The notes beneath the pieces were generated by a model. It was not told the DNA's origin and did no database searches. It saw nothing but the letters and a program-made list of their open reading frames with translations. Of a stretch of 64,000 nt of DNA, positions 18,982 to 26,458 are shown piece by piece. Position 1 is the first letter of the stretch; every line of letters starts with the position of its first letter. Source of the stretch: Aquirufa nivalisilvae (lineage in GTDB: Bacteria > Bacteroidota > Bacteroidia > Cytophagales > Spirosomataceae); contig NZ_SEWX01000001.1 in NCBI RefSeq assembly GCF_004307455.1, positions 558,001-622,000 on the forward strand, given 5' to 3'. Made by a program: the position numbers and the translations under genes.

Positions 18982-20064
18982 ATGAAAAAACTAAGACTAC
19001 TTTTAAGCGCATTTATTGCCACAAGCATCTTGACTACTTTAGCCATGGCTCAGCAGTTAGAACCTACATATGCAGAAAAATTAGGCTATCCTAAAGGGAA
19101 AAAAGTAGTTATTTTTCACGTGGATGACTGCGGAATGTCATATTCATCCAATCAAGGAGCTTATAAATCCATTGAACAAGGCGTGGCGACTTCCTGTAGT
19201 ATCATGATGCCATGTCCATGGGCAGCTAGTTTTATTCATTATATCCAGAAAAATCATCCTAATCTAGATGCTGGTCTGCATTTAACGTTGACTTCAGAAT
19301 GGAAGGATTACCGTTGGCCGGCATTGTCAGGTTTTCAACAAGTACCTACGTTAAGTGATGGTGATGGTTGTTTATGGCATAGTGTTGAACAAGTAATCAA
19401 AAATGCGAGTCCTGATGAGGTAGAAAAGGAAATTAGGGCTCAAATAGAACGTGCTACTCGCTTGGGTTGGAAACCAACGCACCTTGATTCCCATATGGGA
19501 ACTTTGTTTGCTTATCCTCCATTCTTAGAGCGTTATTTAAAAGTAGGTATGGAATTAGGGATCCCTGTGATGTTCCCAGGGGGTAACAATAAAATGTTGA
19601 TTGAATCTGTCAATAAGCCCTATATCAAAAAAATGAAAGCAGAGGGTAAATGGAAAGAAGGCATGCCTTTACCATCGGCTAAGTTTGGTTTGACGGATTT
19701 AGTTGCTGAATCTAAGAAGATTGGTGAAATGCTTTGGAAAGCAGGATTACCGGTATTGGATGATTTACATTCAGATAGTGGAGATTGGAAGCCAGAAGGA
19801 AATGCAACTCCTGCCGAATGGGGAAAATACAAAGCAGATCAATGGATTTACCAATTGGAACACATGAAACCTGGCGTGGCGATGTTGATCGTACATAGTA
19901 GCGATATTACGGAAGAATTTAAGTTTATCAGTGGTTCAGGAGGTTCTCGTTTAGCTGATATGAACTCCATGATGCATCCAGATTTGAAAGCCTATATAGA
20001 GAAAGAAGGTATAATCTTAAGTACTTTCAGAGAGTTGATGGAGCGTCGTAAAAAAGTAAAATAA
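18982..20064 (+). CDS. Exported YdjC/ChbG-family carbohydrate deacetylase
   Basis: 360 residues from the ATG at 18982; a GTG at 18970 is in frame but would add MFCN before the signal peptide, so I reject it. The signal peptide MKKLRLLLSAFIATSILTTLAMA is followed by the ChbG/YdjC motifs: FHVDDCGMSYSSN (Asp48-Asp49 metal and base), GLHLTLTSEW (His100) and THLDSHMGT (His167, His171). ChbG removes acetyl from chitooligosaccharides in the cytoplasm of enteric bacteria; this one is exported, so it acts on an extracytoplasmic sugar. It lies in the susCD island between the ceramidase-like and second sialidase-like genes. Confidence 0.87.
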   Translation: MKKLRLLLSAFIATSILTTLAMAQQLEPTYAEKLGYPKGKKVVIFHVDDCGMSYSSNQGAYKSIEQGVATSCSIMMPCPWAASFIHYIQKNHPNLDAGLHLTLTSEWKDYRWPALSGFQQVPTLSDGDGCLWHSVEQVIKNASPDEVEKEIRAQIERATRLGWKPTHLDSHMGTLFAYPPFLERYLKVGMELGIPVMFPGGNNKMLIESVNKPYIKKMKAEGKWKEGMPLPSAKFGLTDLVAESKKIGEMLWKAGLPVLDDLHSDSGDWKPEGNATPAEWGKYKADQWIYQLEHMKPGVAMLIVHSSDITEEFKFISGSGGSRLADMNSMMHPDLKAYIEKEGIILSTFRELMERRKKVK

Positions 20065-20068
20065 TCAC

Positions 20069-21250
20069 ATGAAGTTTTTAAAAATTATTATTGCCCTGCT
20101 AGTGTTGTCTTTTCAATCGCTAGCACAGAGTACAGCTATTGTCAAATCGATGCTTATTTTTCCAGGACAAGACAAACATGTCCATGGAAGTAGCTTGGTT
20201 CGTTTGCCGAATGGAGATTACTTATCTGTTTGGTTTTATGGCAGTGGGGAAAGGACCGCAGATGATGTTAAATTAATGGGATCCCGACTTAAAAAGGGAG
20301 ATTCCCAGTGGAGTGAACCATTTTTAATGGCAGACACACCTAATATTCCAGATTGTAATCCAGTTCTATTTCTTAATAAGGAAAATAAACTATTCTTAGT
20401 ATGGATTGCCGTTCAGGCCAATCAATGGGAGCAGTCGGTATTACGTGTGCGGACATCCATGAATTATTCTAAAGAAGGAGCGCCAGTTTGGGAATGGCAG
20501 GATAATATTTTATTAAAGCCAGGGAATGATTTTGCTACTGAGGTGAGTAAAAAATTAAAGCAATTGCCAGAGCACCATATTGGTTGGGCAGGATATGCGC
20601 CGAAATATGATGATATGATTTCCAAGGCAAGTGTAGATCCAGTGAAAAGAAGCTTTGGTTGGATGACGCGCATTAAGCCACTTATTTTAGAGAGTGGACG
20701 TATTATTTTGCCTCTATATTCAGATGGATTCAATTTTTCATTGATGGCCATTTCAGATGATCAAGGAACTAGCTGGAGACCAAGCTTGCCTTTGGTAGGT
20801 CGTGGACCCATTCAACCTGCCGTTGTAAAAAAGAAGAATGGAAACTTGTTAGCTTATTTACGTGATAGTGGAGATAATCCTCCTCGAGTGCATATGAGTG
20901 AGTCGGCTGATCAAGGAGAAACCTGGTCGCCATCCGTTAAAACTGATATTCCAAACACGGCTAGTGTCGAGCTTTTGGTACTGAAAGACGGCCGTTTGGC
21001 ATTTTTGGGAAATGACATCATCGATGGGAGATACCGAATAGGCTTGTTTTTATCTGATGACGAAGGAAAAACGTGGAAGTGGAAGACTTATTTGGAAAAT
21101 GTAGCTCCCGGAAAAGGTAGTTTTTCTTACCCTTGTATGACACAGAGCCCTGATGGACTATTGCATATTACATATTCATCTCACATAGAGAAAGATCAAA
21201 AATCCATCAAATATGTGGTGGTAGACCCGCAGAAAATCAAATCTGAGTAG
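20069..21250 (+). CDS. Exported sialidase-like BNR-repeat hydrolase
   Basis: A 393-residue protein with signal peptide MKFLKIIIALLVLSFQSLAQ. Three Asp-box motifs are visible (SDDQGTSWRP, SADQGETWSP, SDDEGKTWKW), with VRLPNGDYLSVWFYGSGER near the N-terminus and the C-terminal FSYPCMTQSPDGLLHITYS typical of the BNR_2 family. It is a paralogue of the protein at 5849-6868, and the two probably attack different linkages of the same glycan. It starts four bases after the YdjC-like gene and continues into the propeller-toroid gene 24 bases on, so they form one transcription unit. Confidence 0.85.
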   Translation: MKFLKIIIALLVLSFQSLAQSTAIVKSMLIFPGQDKHVHGSSLVRLPNGDYLSVWFYGSGERTADDVKLMGSRLKKGDSQWSEPFLMADTPNIPDCNPVLFLNKENKLFLVWIAVQANQWEQSVLRVRTSMNYSKEGAPVWEWQDNILLKPGNDFATEVSKKLKQLPEHHIGWAGYAPKYDDMISKASVDPVKRSFGWMTRIKPLILESGRIILPLYSDGFNFSLMAISDDQGTSWRPSLPLVGRGPIQPAVVKKKNGNLLAYLRDSGDNPPRVHMSESADQGETWSPSVKTDIPNTASVELLVLKDGRLAFLGNDIIDGRYRIGLFLSDDEGKTWKWKTYLENVAPGKGSFSYPCMTQSPDGLLHITYSSHIEKDQKSIKYVVVDPQKIKSE

Positions 21251-21263
21251 TGAATTTAAACCT

Positions 21264-21274
21264 AAACCTATATA
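21264..21274 (+). promoter_or_regulatory. ACCTAT leader motif before propeller-toroid gene
   Basis: AAACCTATATA directly abuts the ATG at 21275. It is another instance of the recurring leader in this window. Confidence 0.35.
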
Positions 21275-23512
21275 ATGAAAATCAGTAAATTAAATGTGTT
21301 AGTATATGTGTGTCTATTATTGGCCACGCATTTAACTTGGGCTCAAAATAAGGCCAAGCAACCTGTATATCAGGATACCCCATTTTGGCAAGATTATAGT
21401 GTCAAATATTACCTTTCCAAAGATCAGGCTATTGATTTAAGTACAAGTTATTCAGACAGAAATGGTAATATCATATTGTTTGGGTCTACTGGCACTCTTT
21501 TACCACATGATGGGCAGTTTTTGTACCCTGGTTCTTTGATTAAAGATACCAAATACCGGACAAGTGCTCCTAAGAAAATGGCAGCCTTAACATCTTATCA
21601 AAAGCAATTTGTTTTATTGGATGATAAGGCGGTTTTAAGTCATGCTTTTGCTGGAAGTATATACTCTAAACATGAATTAGCTAAGGCCAATCAAGTAGTT
21701 GGAGGAAAGGATTTTGCTTTTTTAATTTCAGATGGCACCAGTATTCACTGGGTGAAAGATTCCAAAACATTGTTCAAAGGAAACTTGTCAGGCGATCAAG
21801 TGTTGGACATGAAATATCATGCATCTAGCCAGACGTATTTCATCTTGGGAAAACAAGGATTGTATCAATTTTCTCCAGCATCTGGAAGTATTTCAACATT
21901 AGTAAGTGGTGGACCTTTCACCGCTTTTGATGTGCTTGAAAATGCTCCAAAAGTTTATGTAGGAGGAAATGATGGGTATCAGATTTATGATATATCCACA
22001 AAACAAGTAGGAGAAAAGCAGCAAAAATTACCTTGGACAGAAATTACAGCAATAAAAGCCATTGGAGATAAAATTTGGTTTGGGTCTACCAAAGGGGCAT
22101 TTGCTTTAAAGAAGGACGGGAAATTTGATTATTATAATGGAGAAAGGTGGTTGCCAAGTAATGTCGTGAAACACATTGCTGAAGGCCCTAAAAATTCAGT
22201 TTTAGTTACAACAAGCGCTGGATTGGGACAAATCTGCTTTAAGAAAATGACTTTGCACGACAAGGCAGTTTTTTATGATGAGCAGGTGAGAAAACGTCAC
22301 ATTAGAAATGGCTTCAATGCATCTTTGGATGGGATTCAAAAAGGTAATTTAAGTACAGGGTATTTGGCTGATTCAGACAATGACGGACTTTGGACATCGA
22401 TGTATTTGGGAGGAGAAATTTTCCGATATGCAGTGACCAAAGATCCAGAAGCATTACAAAATTGTCGAGAGTCTTTAGATGCCATGGAGCGATTATATAA
22501 ATTAACTCCAGTTCCTGGATTCCCAGCTCGTTCATTTGAGCGTCGTGGTTTTATTTCTAGTTTATCAGATCCAGAGCGTTGGCAGCCATCACCAGATACA
22601 GAGTGGGACTTTAAATCTACTACTAGTAGTGATGAGGTGATAGGGCATATTTTTGCTTTTGGTGCTATGGCAGAGTTGGTCGATGATCCTGATTTAAAGA
22701 AGCGTTCGATTGTATTGATAGATACCTTGATGTCGCATATTTTGAAAAATGATATGTACCTGATCGACTTTGACGGAAAGCCAACTATGTGGGGAAAATG
22801 GAATCCAAAATATGTCAATTCTTTCCCAACGAATGTGGGAGATCGTAAATTGAATTCTTCCAATATTACTTCTATGCTTCAAACGGCATATCATTTTACG
22901 AAGAAAGAAAAGTATAAGCAAAAGGCCTTAGAGTTATTGACTAAATATGGCTATTATGAAAACTTAATGCGTCCATTTAGTGTATTAGGAAGAGCAGGAA
23001 AAGATGCAGATGCCCATGCTCAAAACATGTCAGATGGTTGGAATCACTCCGATGATGAAATGTATTTTGTGGGTTATTGGGGATTGTATCGTTATGCTTT
23101 TAATGATAGTTTGAAAGCGAATTTCAAAAAATCCATCTTAGATCACTGGCAAATTGAGCGTCCAGAGAAAGAAGGAGCTTGGAATATTTTTACAGCTCTA
23201 ACAGGAACCAAGCAATTCGATTTAAATGAAGCAGCCTGGTATTTACGTGAGCATCCTATGGATATGATTGACTGGGCAATTCAAAATAATCATCGTAAAG
23301 ATATTGTGAAGGTTGCTGATAATTTCCGTCGTCAAACGACACAGGAAGTATTACCTCCAGATGAAAAACCGATTATGCGCCACAATGCCAATCAGTTTAA
23401 TATGGACCGCAATGGAGGCAGTGGTTTATCAGAACATAGTGCAGGAGATATCTGGCTTTTACCTTATTGGATGGGCCGGTATTTAGGGGTTATATCTGCG
23501 CCTAAAAAGTAA
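21275..23512 (+). CDS. Exported beta-propeller plus (alpha/alpha)-toroid protein, probable glycan-active
   Basis: A 745-residue protein with signal peptide (residues 1-24, THLTWAQ). Residues about 40-325 are beta-propeller blades of the two-component-regulator type (KVYVGGNDGYQIYD, KIWFGSTKGAFALKKDG, NSVLVTTSAGLGQI). Residues about 330-735 are alpha-helical and resemble an (alpha/alpha)6 barrel of glycoside hydrolases or lyases: LADSDNDGLWTSMYLGGEIF, RRGFISSLSDPERWQPS, SDGWNHSDDEMYFVGYWGLY. Acidic clusters in those strings could be catalytic. It closes the operon that follows susD. I do not recognise a named CAZy family; an enzyme acting on the imported glycan is inferred. Confidence 0.82.
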   Translation: MKISKLNVLVYVCLLLATHLTWAQNKAKQPVYQDTPFWQDYSVKYYLSKDQAIDLSTSYSDRNGNIILFGSTGTLLPHDGQFLYPGSLIKDTKYRTSAPKKMAALTSYQKQFVLLDDKAVLSHAFAGSIYSKHELAKANQVVGGKDFAFLISDGTSIHWVKDSKTLFKGNLSGDQVLDMKYHASSQTYFILGKQGLYQFSPASGSISTLVSGGPFTAFDVLENAPKVYVGGNDGYQIYDISTKQVGEKQQKLPWTEITAIKAIGDKIWFGSTKGAFALKKDGKFDYYNGERWLPSNVVKHIAEGPKNSVLVTTSAGLGQICFKKMTLHDKAVFYDEQVRKRHIRNGFNASLDGIQKGNLSTGYLADSDNDGLWTSMYLGGEIFRYAVTKDPEALQNCRESLDAMERLYKLTPVPGFPARSFERRGFISSLSDPERWQPSPDTEWDFKSTTSSDEVIGHIFAFGAMAELVDDPDLKKRSIVLIDTLMSHILKNDMYLIDFDGKPTMWGKWNPKYVNSFPTNVGDRKLNSSNITSMLQTAYHFTKKEKYKQKALELLTKYGYYENLMRPFSVLGRAGKDADAHAQNMSDGWNHSDDEMYFVGYWGLYRYAFNDSLKANFKKSILDHWQIERPEKEGAWNIFTALTGTKQFDLNEAAWYLREHPMDMIDWAIQNNHRKDIVKVADNFRRQTTQEVLPPDEKPIMRHNANQFNMDRNGGSGLSEHSAGDIWLLPYWMGRYLGVISAPKK

Positions 23513-23521
23513 TTTTTTCTT

Positions 23522-23554
23522 AACGTTGTCAAGGTTCAAAACCTTGACAACGTT
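23522..23554. repeat. Intergenic hairpin repeat, copy 2
   Basis: A perfect 15-base stem: arm AACGTTGTCAAGGTT, loop CAA, arm AACCTTGACAACGTT. It lies exactly between two convergent genes (ends 23512 and 23567), where a symmetric hairpin could end transcription from both sides. It shares its outer 11-mer, with one change, with copy 3. Confidence 0.85.
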
Positions 23555-23566
23555 GAATTTTTCAAT

Positions 23567-24403
23567 TTAGTTTCCCAAAAAATATCGATAAACTGATTTT
23601 ACGTGATCGGTTTGAATTAGATCTACTCCCAGTTCTTTTGCTTTTTTATAATTGGCAGCTTGGTCGAGCGGTCCTAACACATCGGAATAAACTCGGATAT
23701 TTTTTTCATGGATGTCTTTCACTAACTGAGCATTCATTTTTAGCCAATTGACATCAAATGCATAAGGGGCCAAACGTTTTATTTTAGCATACATTTCATC
23801 TGCTTTATTTAAGCTCGGCATTCTTTTGCTTAGGGGATCTTCCATTTTTAACTTTTCTAAAAAATCATCATCTCCGTAGTAAACGGATTCCTTATCAAGA
23901 TGATATTGTTTCATTAATTTCAACAAGGGTTTTGGATCCACTTGCTTACAGTCTACGTAAATGTAGGTTTTCGTATTTTTTTGCTTGTTCCATTTTTCTA
24001 CTAATTGTAGCGTTTCCTCCAAAGTAGGAATTCGTTCATCTGGGAATTGCCCTTCCCAGCCTTTATTAGCTTTTAGTTGCTTGATTTCTGCTAAAGTCAA
24101 GTTAGCAATGGGGCCTGTGCCATTCGTTGTACGGTTCAGTGTTCCATCATGTAAAATGACTAATTGATTGTCCTTGGAAGTACGAACATCAATCTCAATA
24201 AAATCAACCCCCATATCCAATGTTTTTTGAAAAGTGGCAAGGGTATTTTCAGGTGCTAAGCCCGAGTTTCCTCGGTGTGCGGAAATTCGAAGTTTTTGTT
24301 GGGATTTAAAGGACCATGCCTCGATTTGATTGGGGCTATTGGACCGTTGGCAGGACATGATACTAGCCATGGACAATGCCATGAGCCAAATGTTTTTTTT
24401 CAT
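23567..24403 (-). CDS. Glycerophosphodiester phosphodiesterase family lipoprotein
   Basis: 278 residues with lipobox ASIMSCQ (Cys18). The GDPD TIM-barrel motifs are clear: ISAHRGNSGLAPENT (His43-Arg44), FIEIDVRTSKD (Glu70, Asp72) and VILHDGTLNRTTNG (His85). GDPDs hydrolyse deacylated phospholipids to glycerol-3-phosphate and an alcohol. The lipoprotein form acts outside the cytoplasm. It has its own promoter (minus TAATTTTG at 24456-24449) and an ACCTAT leader, so it is probably monocistronic. Confidence 0.92.
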   Translation of the reverse strand: MKKNIWLMALSMASIMSCQRSNSPNQIEAWSFKSQQKLRISAHRGNSGLAPENTLATFQKTLDMGVDFIEIDVRTSKDNQLVILHDGTLNRTTNGTGPIANLTLAEIKQLKANKGWEGQFPDERIPTLEETLQLVEKWNKQKNTKTYIYVDCKQVDPKPLLKLMKQYHLDKESVYYGDDDFLEKLKMEDPLSKRMPSLNKADEMYAKIKRLAPYAFDVNWLKMNAQLVKDIHEKNIRVYSDVLGPLDQAANYKKAKELGVDLIQTDHVKSVYRYFLGN

Positions 24404-24448
24404 AGTAAATAGGTTGTCTTTGTGTTAAAAAGGAATTCCTTTTTTCAA

Positions 24449-24456
24449 ATCAAAAT
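24449..24456 (-). promoter_or_regulatory. TAnnTTTG promoter of the GDPD gene
   Basis: Minus-strand TAATTTTG matches the Bacteroidota -7 consensus. TTTA, one change from TTTG, sits 18 bases upstream as a -33 element. The predicted transcript start falls in or next to the palindrome at 24425-24442. Confidence 0.55.
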
Positions 24457-24627
24457 TACGGATCTAATGCCATTTTTAAATGAATATTTGGCCTATTTGG
24501 ATAAAATCTGAGTAAATTTTTAAATACGTCATTTGATGAGATTTTTCTTTCTTTTTTAGAACAGAAATTGAAGCTAGTTGAATATCAATTTATTGGACAA
24601 TAACGTTGAAAATTCATTCGTTACGAC

Positions 24628-24660
24628 AACGCTGTCAAGGTTTCGAACCTTGCCAGCGTT
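24628..24660. repeat. Intergenic hairpin repeat, copy 3
   Basis: Arm AACGCTGTCAAGGTT, loop TCG, arm AACCTTGCCAGCGTT; 15-base stem with one G-T wobble. Its outer 11-mers AACGCTGTCAA and TTGCCAGCGTT recur in copy 1 in exchanged order. It sits about 50 bases before the start of the lipoprotein gene at 24708, so here it cannot be a terminator of an upstream plus-strand gene. Confidence 0.85.
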
Positions 24661-24707
24661 AGGAATTTTCATTAACTTCATTACCTATTTACAAGCCCTC
24701 AAAACCT

Positions 24708-25901
24708 ATGAAAGCGCATTATTTTTTAATCCTCGCTGGACTGATGATGGCTTGTCAACCTTCTAAGCCTTCAAACACAGCCATGAACCCAGAAAATAGC
24801 TTTGGTTACGATTATGATTTATTGAAAAATGATCCCACGACTGTCTTACTGAAACAAGGAAACCAGCAGGTTTTGATTGTTGGAAAATACCAGGCTCGGG
24901 TGATGACCAGTAGTTCCCAAGGGGAGGAAGGATTTAGCTATGGTTGGATTAACCATAAGCTTATAAAATCGGGTAAATTAGGGCCTCATATGAATGCTTT
25001 TGGAGGGGAAGAGCGCTTTTGGCTAGGGCCAGAAGGTGGGCAATTTTCCGTGTATTTTAAACAAGGAGATCCCTTTACTTTTGAACATTGGCAGACTCCC
25101 GAAATAATCGATACGGAGACTTATCCTTTGGTAAAATCGGATAGTCAAAAGGCCTTATTCCACAAGGATTTTGAAATTGAGAATTATTCAGGAACAAAAT
25201 TCAAGGTTTCGCTAGATCGAGAAATTAAATTATTAAGTGAATCGGAAGCCAAAACGTACTTACAAATCCCATTGGAAGGAATTTCTTGGGTGGGCTATCA
25301 AACGGATAACGTATTAAAAAATACAGGGCAAGATTGGGCTAAATCCACCGGTGTTTTATCAATTTGGTTGTTGGGTATGATGAAGGCTTCCGACCAAAAC
25401 ACAATTTTAATTCCTTATCAAAAAGGACAAGAAGCGGCCATCAATGCTGCCTATTTTGGTCAGATTCCAGCGGATCGTTTGATCAAAAAAGACGGCATGC
25501 TTTATTTTAAAGCAGACGCGAACTCGAGAGGGAAATTAGGTATTCCTCCTAAAGCCTTGGTGCCTTTGGCGGCAAGTTATGATGCAGCCAATCATATTTT
25601 AACGATTCTTCAATTTGATTACCATGGGGATCAAGAGTATGTCAATTCCATGTGGGAAATTCAGGAAAATCCCTTTCAAGGAGATGCCCTAAATGCCTAT
25701 AATGATGGTAAAAATGATACAGGAACTCAGATGGGAAAATTCTATGAATTGGAAAGTTCTTCACCCGCTATTGCCTTAGCCCATGGGCAGTCATTGCGCC
25801 ATGTACAAAGAACATTTCACTTAGAAGGTTCGGAAGAGAAATTGGATCAGGTATGTCAAAAACTATTGGGGATCAAATTGGTGGATCTACCTTGGAAATA
25901 A
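24708..25901 (+). CDS. Lipoprotein of unknown function (possibly DUF6786 family)
   Basis: 397 residues with lipobox GLMMACQPS (Cys at about 16). The string NAFGGEERFWLGPEGGQFSV near residue 100 is the most distinctive part. I recall it from a Bacteroidota family catalogued as DUF6786, but this is from memory and unverified. Beta-rich content and the WLGPEGG string suggest a mutarotase-like supersandwich. It is the last gene of the glycan island, facing away from the GDPD gene, and has two ACCTAT motifs before the ATG. Function unknown; sugar binding or epimerisation is a guess. Confidence 0.8.
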   Translation: MKAHYFLILAGLMMACQPSKPSNTAMNPENSFGYDYDLLKNDPTTVLLKQGNQQVLIVGKYQARVMTSSSQGEEGFSYGWINHKLIKSGKLGPHMNAFGGEERFWLGPEGGQFSVYFKQGDPFTFEHWQTPEIIDTETYPLVKSDSQKALFHKDFEIENYSGTKFKVSLDREIKLLSESEAKTYLQIPLEGISWVGYQTDNVLKNTGQDWAKSTGVLSIWLLGMMKASDQNTILIPYQKGQEAAINAAYFGQIPADRLIKKDGMLYFKADANSRGKLGIPPKALVPLAASYDAANHILTILQFDYHGDQEYVNSMWEIQENPFQGDALNAYNDGKNDTGTQMGKFYELESSSPAIALAHGQSLRHVQRTFHLEGSEEKLDQVCQKLLGIKLVDLPWK

Positions 25902-26065
25902 GTTAAGTGTATATTGGGAATTTTATCCCTGAAATCACATAAAATCTTGATTAAACGCAAGAAGTGTTTTGAATTTTGAAAAAGAATTGTCTTTTGGTTT
26001 AATTTGTTCAAATACTTGGAATGAATGACGATTTTAATAGATGGTTATTCCAAAATTGAACCAAT

Positions 26066-26428
26066 ATGAATTCAATCATCTTTAGTTGGCGCGCAAGTGC
26101 TTCCGTATTATACATGCACATTTTGTATGTTGCACATTTAAAGTTAGACGAATATTCTTTTTACCATAATCTTACTTTTTTCAATCAGATTCTTCTTACA
26201 ACAATACTTGTCATTTTACCCATCTTGATTTACATCAAATGGGTATTTGGAAAGGAGAATTTTGTTTCAAATCAATGGTCCTTGATTTATGGTATAATAC
26301 TTTTAATTACATTATTTTCCTTTAGAATATTTATCCCTGAATACTTACTTTTTCAGCTAGGATTTAGTTTTATCAATCTGTTGATTTTGGGAATTATCCA
26401 AAAGTCATTTAATCAATCCAAAACATAG
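26066..26428 (+). CDS. Small multi-pass membrane protein, unknown
   Basis: 120 residues, strongly hydrophobic, with about three transmembrane helices (ILLTTILVILPILIYIKWVF, LIYGIILLITLFSFRIF, LLFQLGFSFINLLILGII). I do not recognise a family. The ATG at 26066 gives an unusual first stretch (FSWRASASVLYMHILYVAH), and a later Met at residue 17 is possible. It stands alone, followed after 30 bases by a convergent TonB-receptor gene. Base composition is AT-richer than its neighbours. It is likely real because of the coherent helix pattern, but unproven. Confidence 0.6.
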   Translation: MNSIIFSWRASASVLYMHILYVAHLKLDEYSFYHNLTFFNQILLTTILVILPILIYIKWVFGKENFVSNQWSLIYGIILLITLFSFRIFIPEYLLFQLGFSFINLLILGIIQKSFNQSKT

Positions 26429-26458
26429 AGTTAAGGTGTAGTTATGATGGATTAGGTT

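Larger units (their letters stand above)
24404..24707. promoter_or_regulatory. 304-base divergent intergenic region
   Basis: From left to right it holds the AACCTATTTA leader of the minus gene (24406-24415), a perfect palindrome AAAAAGGAATTCCTTTTT (24425-24442), the minus promoter TAATTTTG (24456-24449) with a TTTA -33-like element 18 bases upstream, hairpin repeat copy 3 (24628-24660), and two ACCTAT motifs before the plus-strand lipoprotein gene (24682-24691 and 24702-24708). No coding capacity is seen. Confidence 0.6.

Noticed and set aside
22336-22863. A 175-codon minus-strand frame inside the propeller-toroid gene
   Set aside because: The plus-strand gene shows continuous domain motifs across this stretch, and the antisense product has no signal, motif or upstream promoter.
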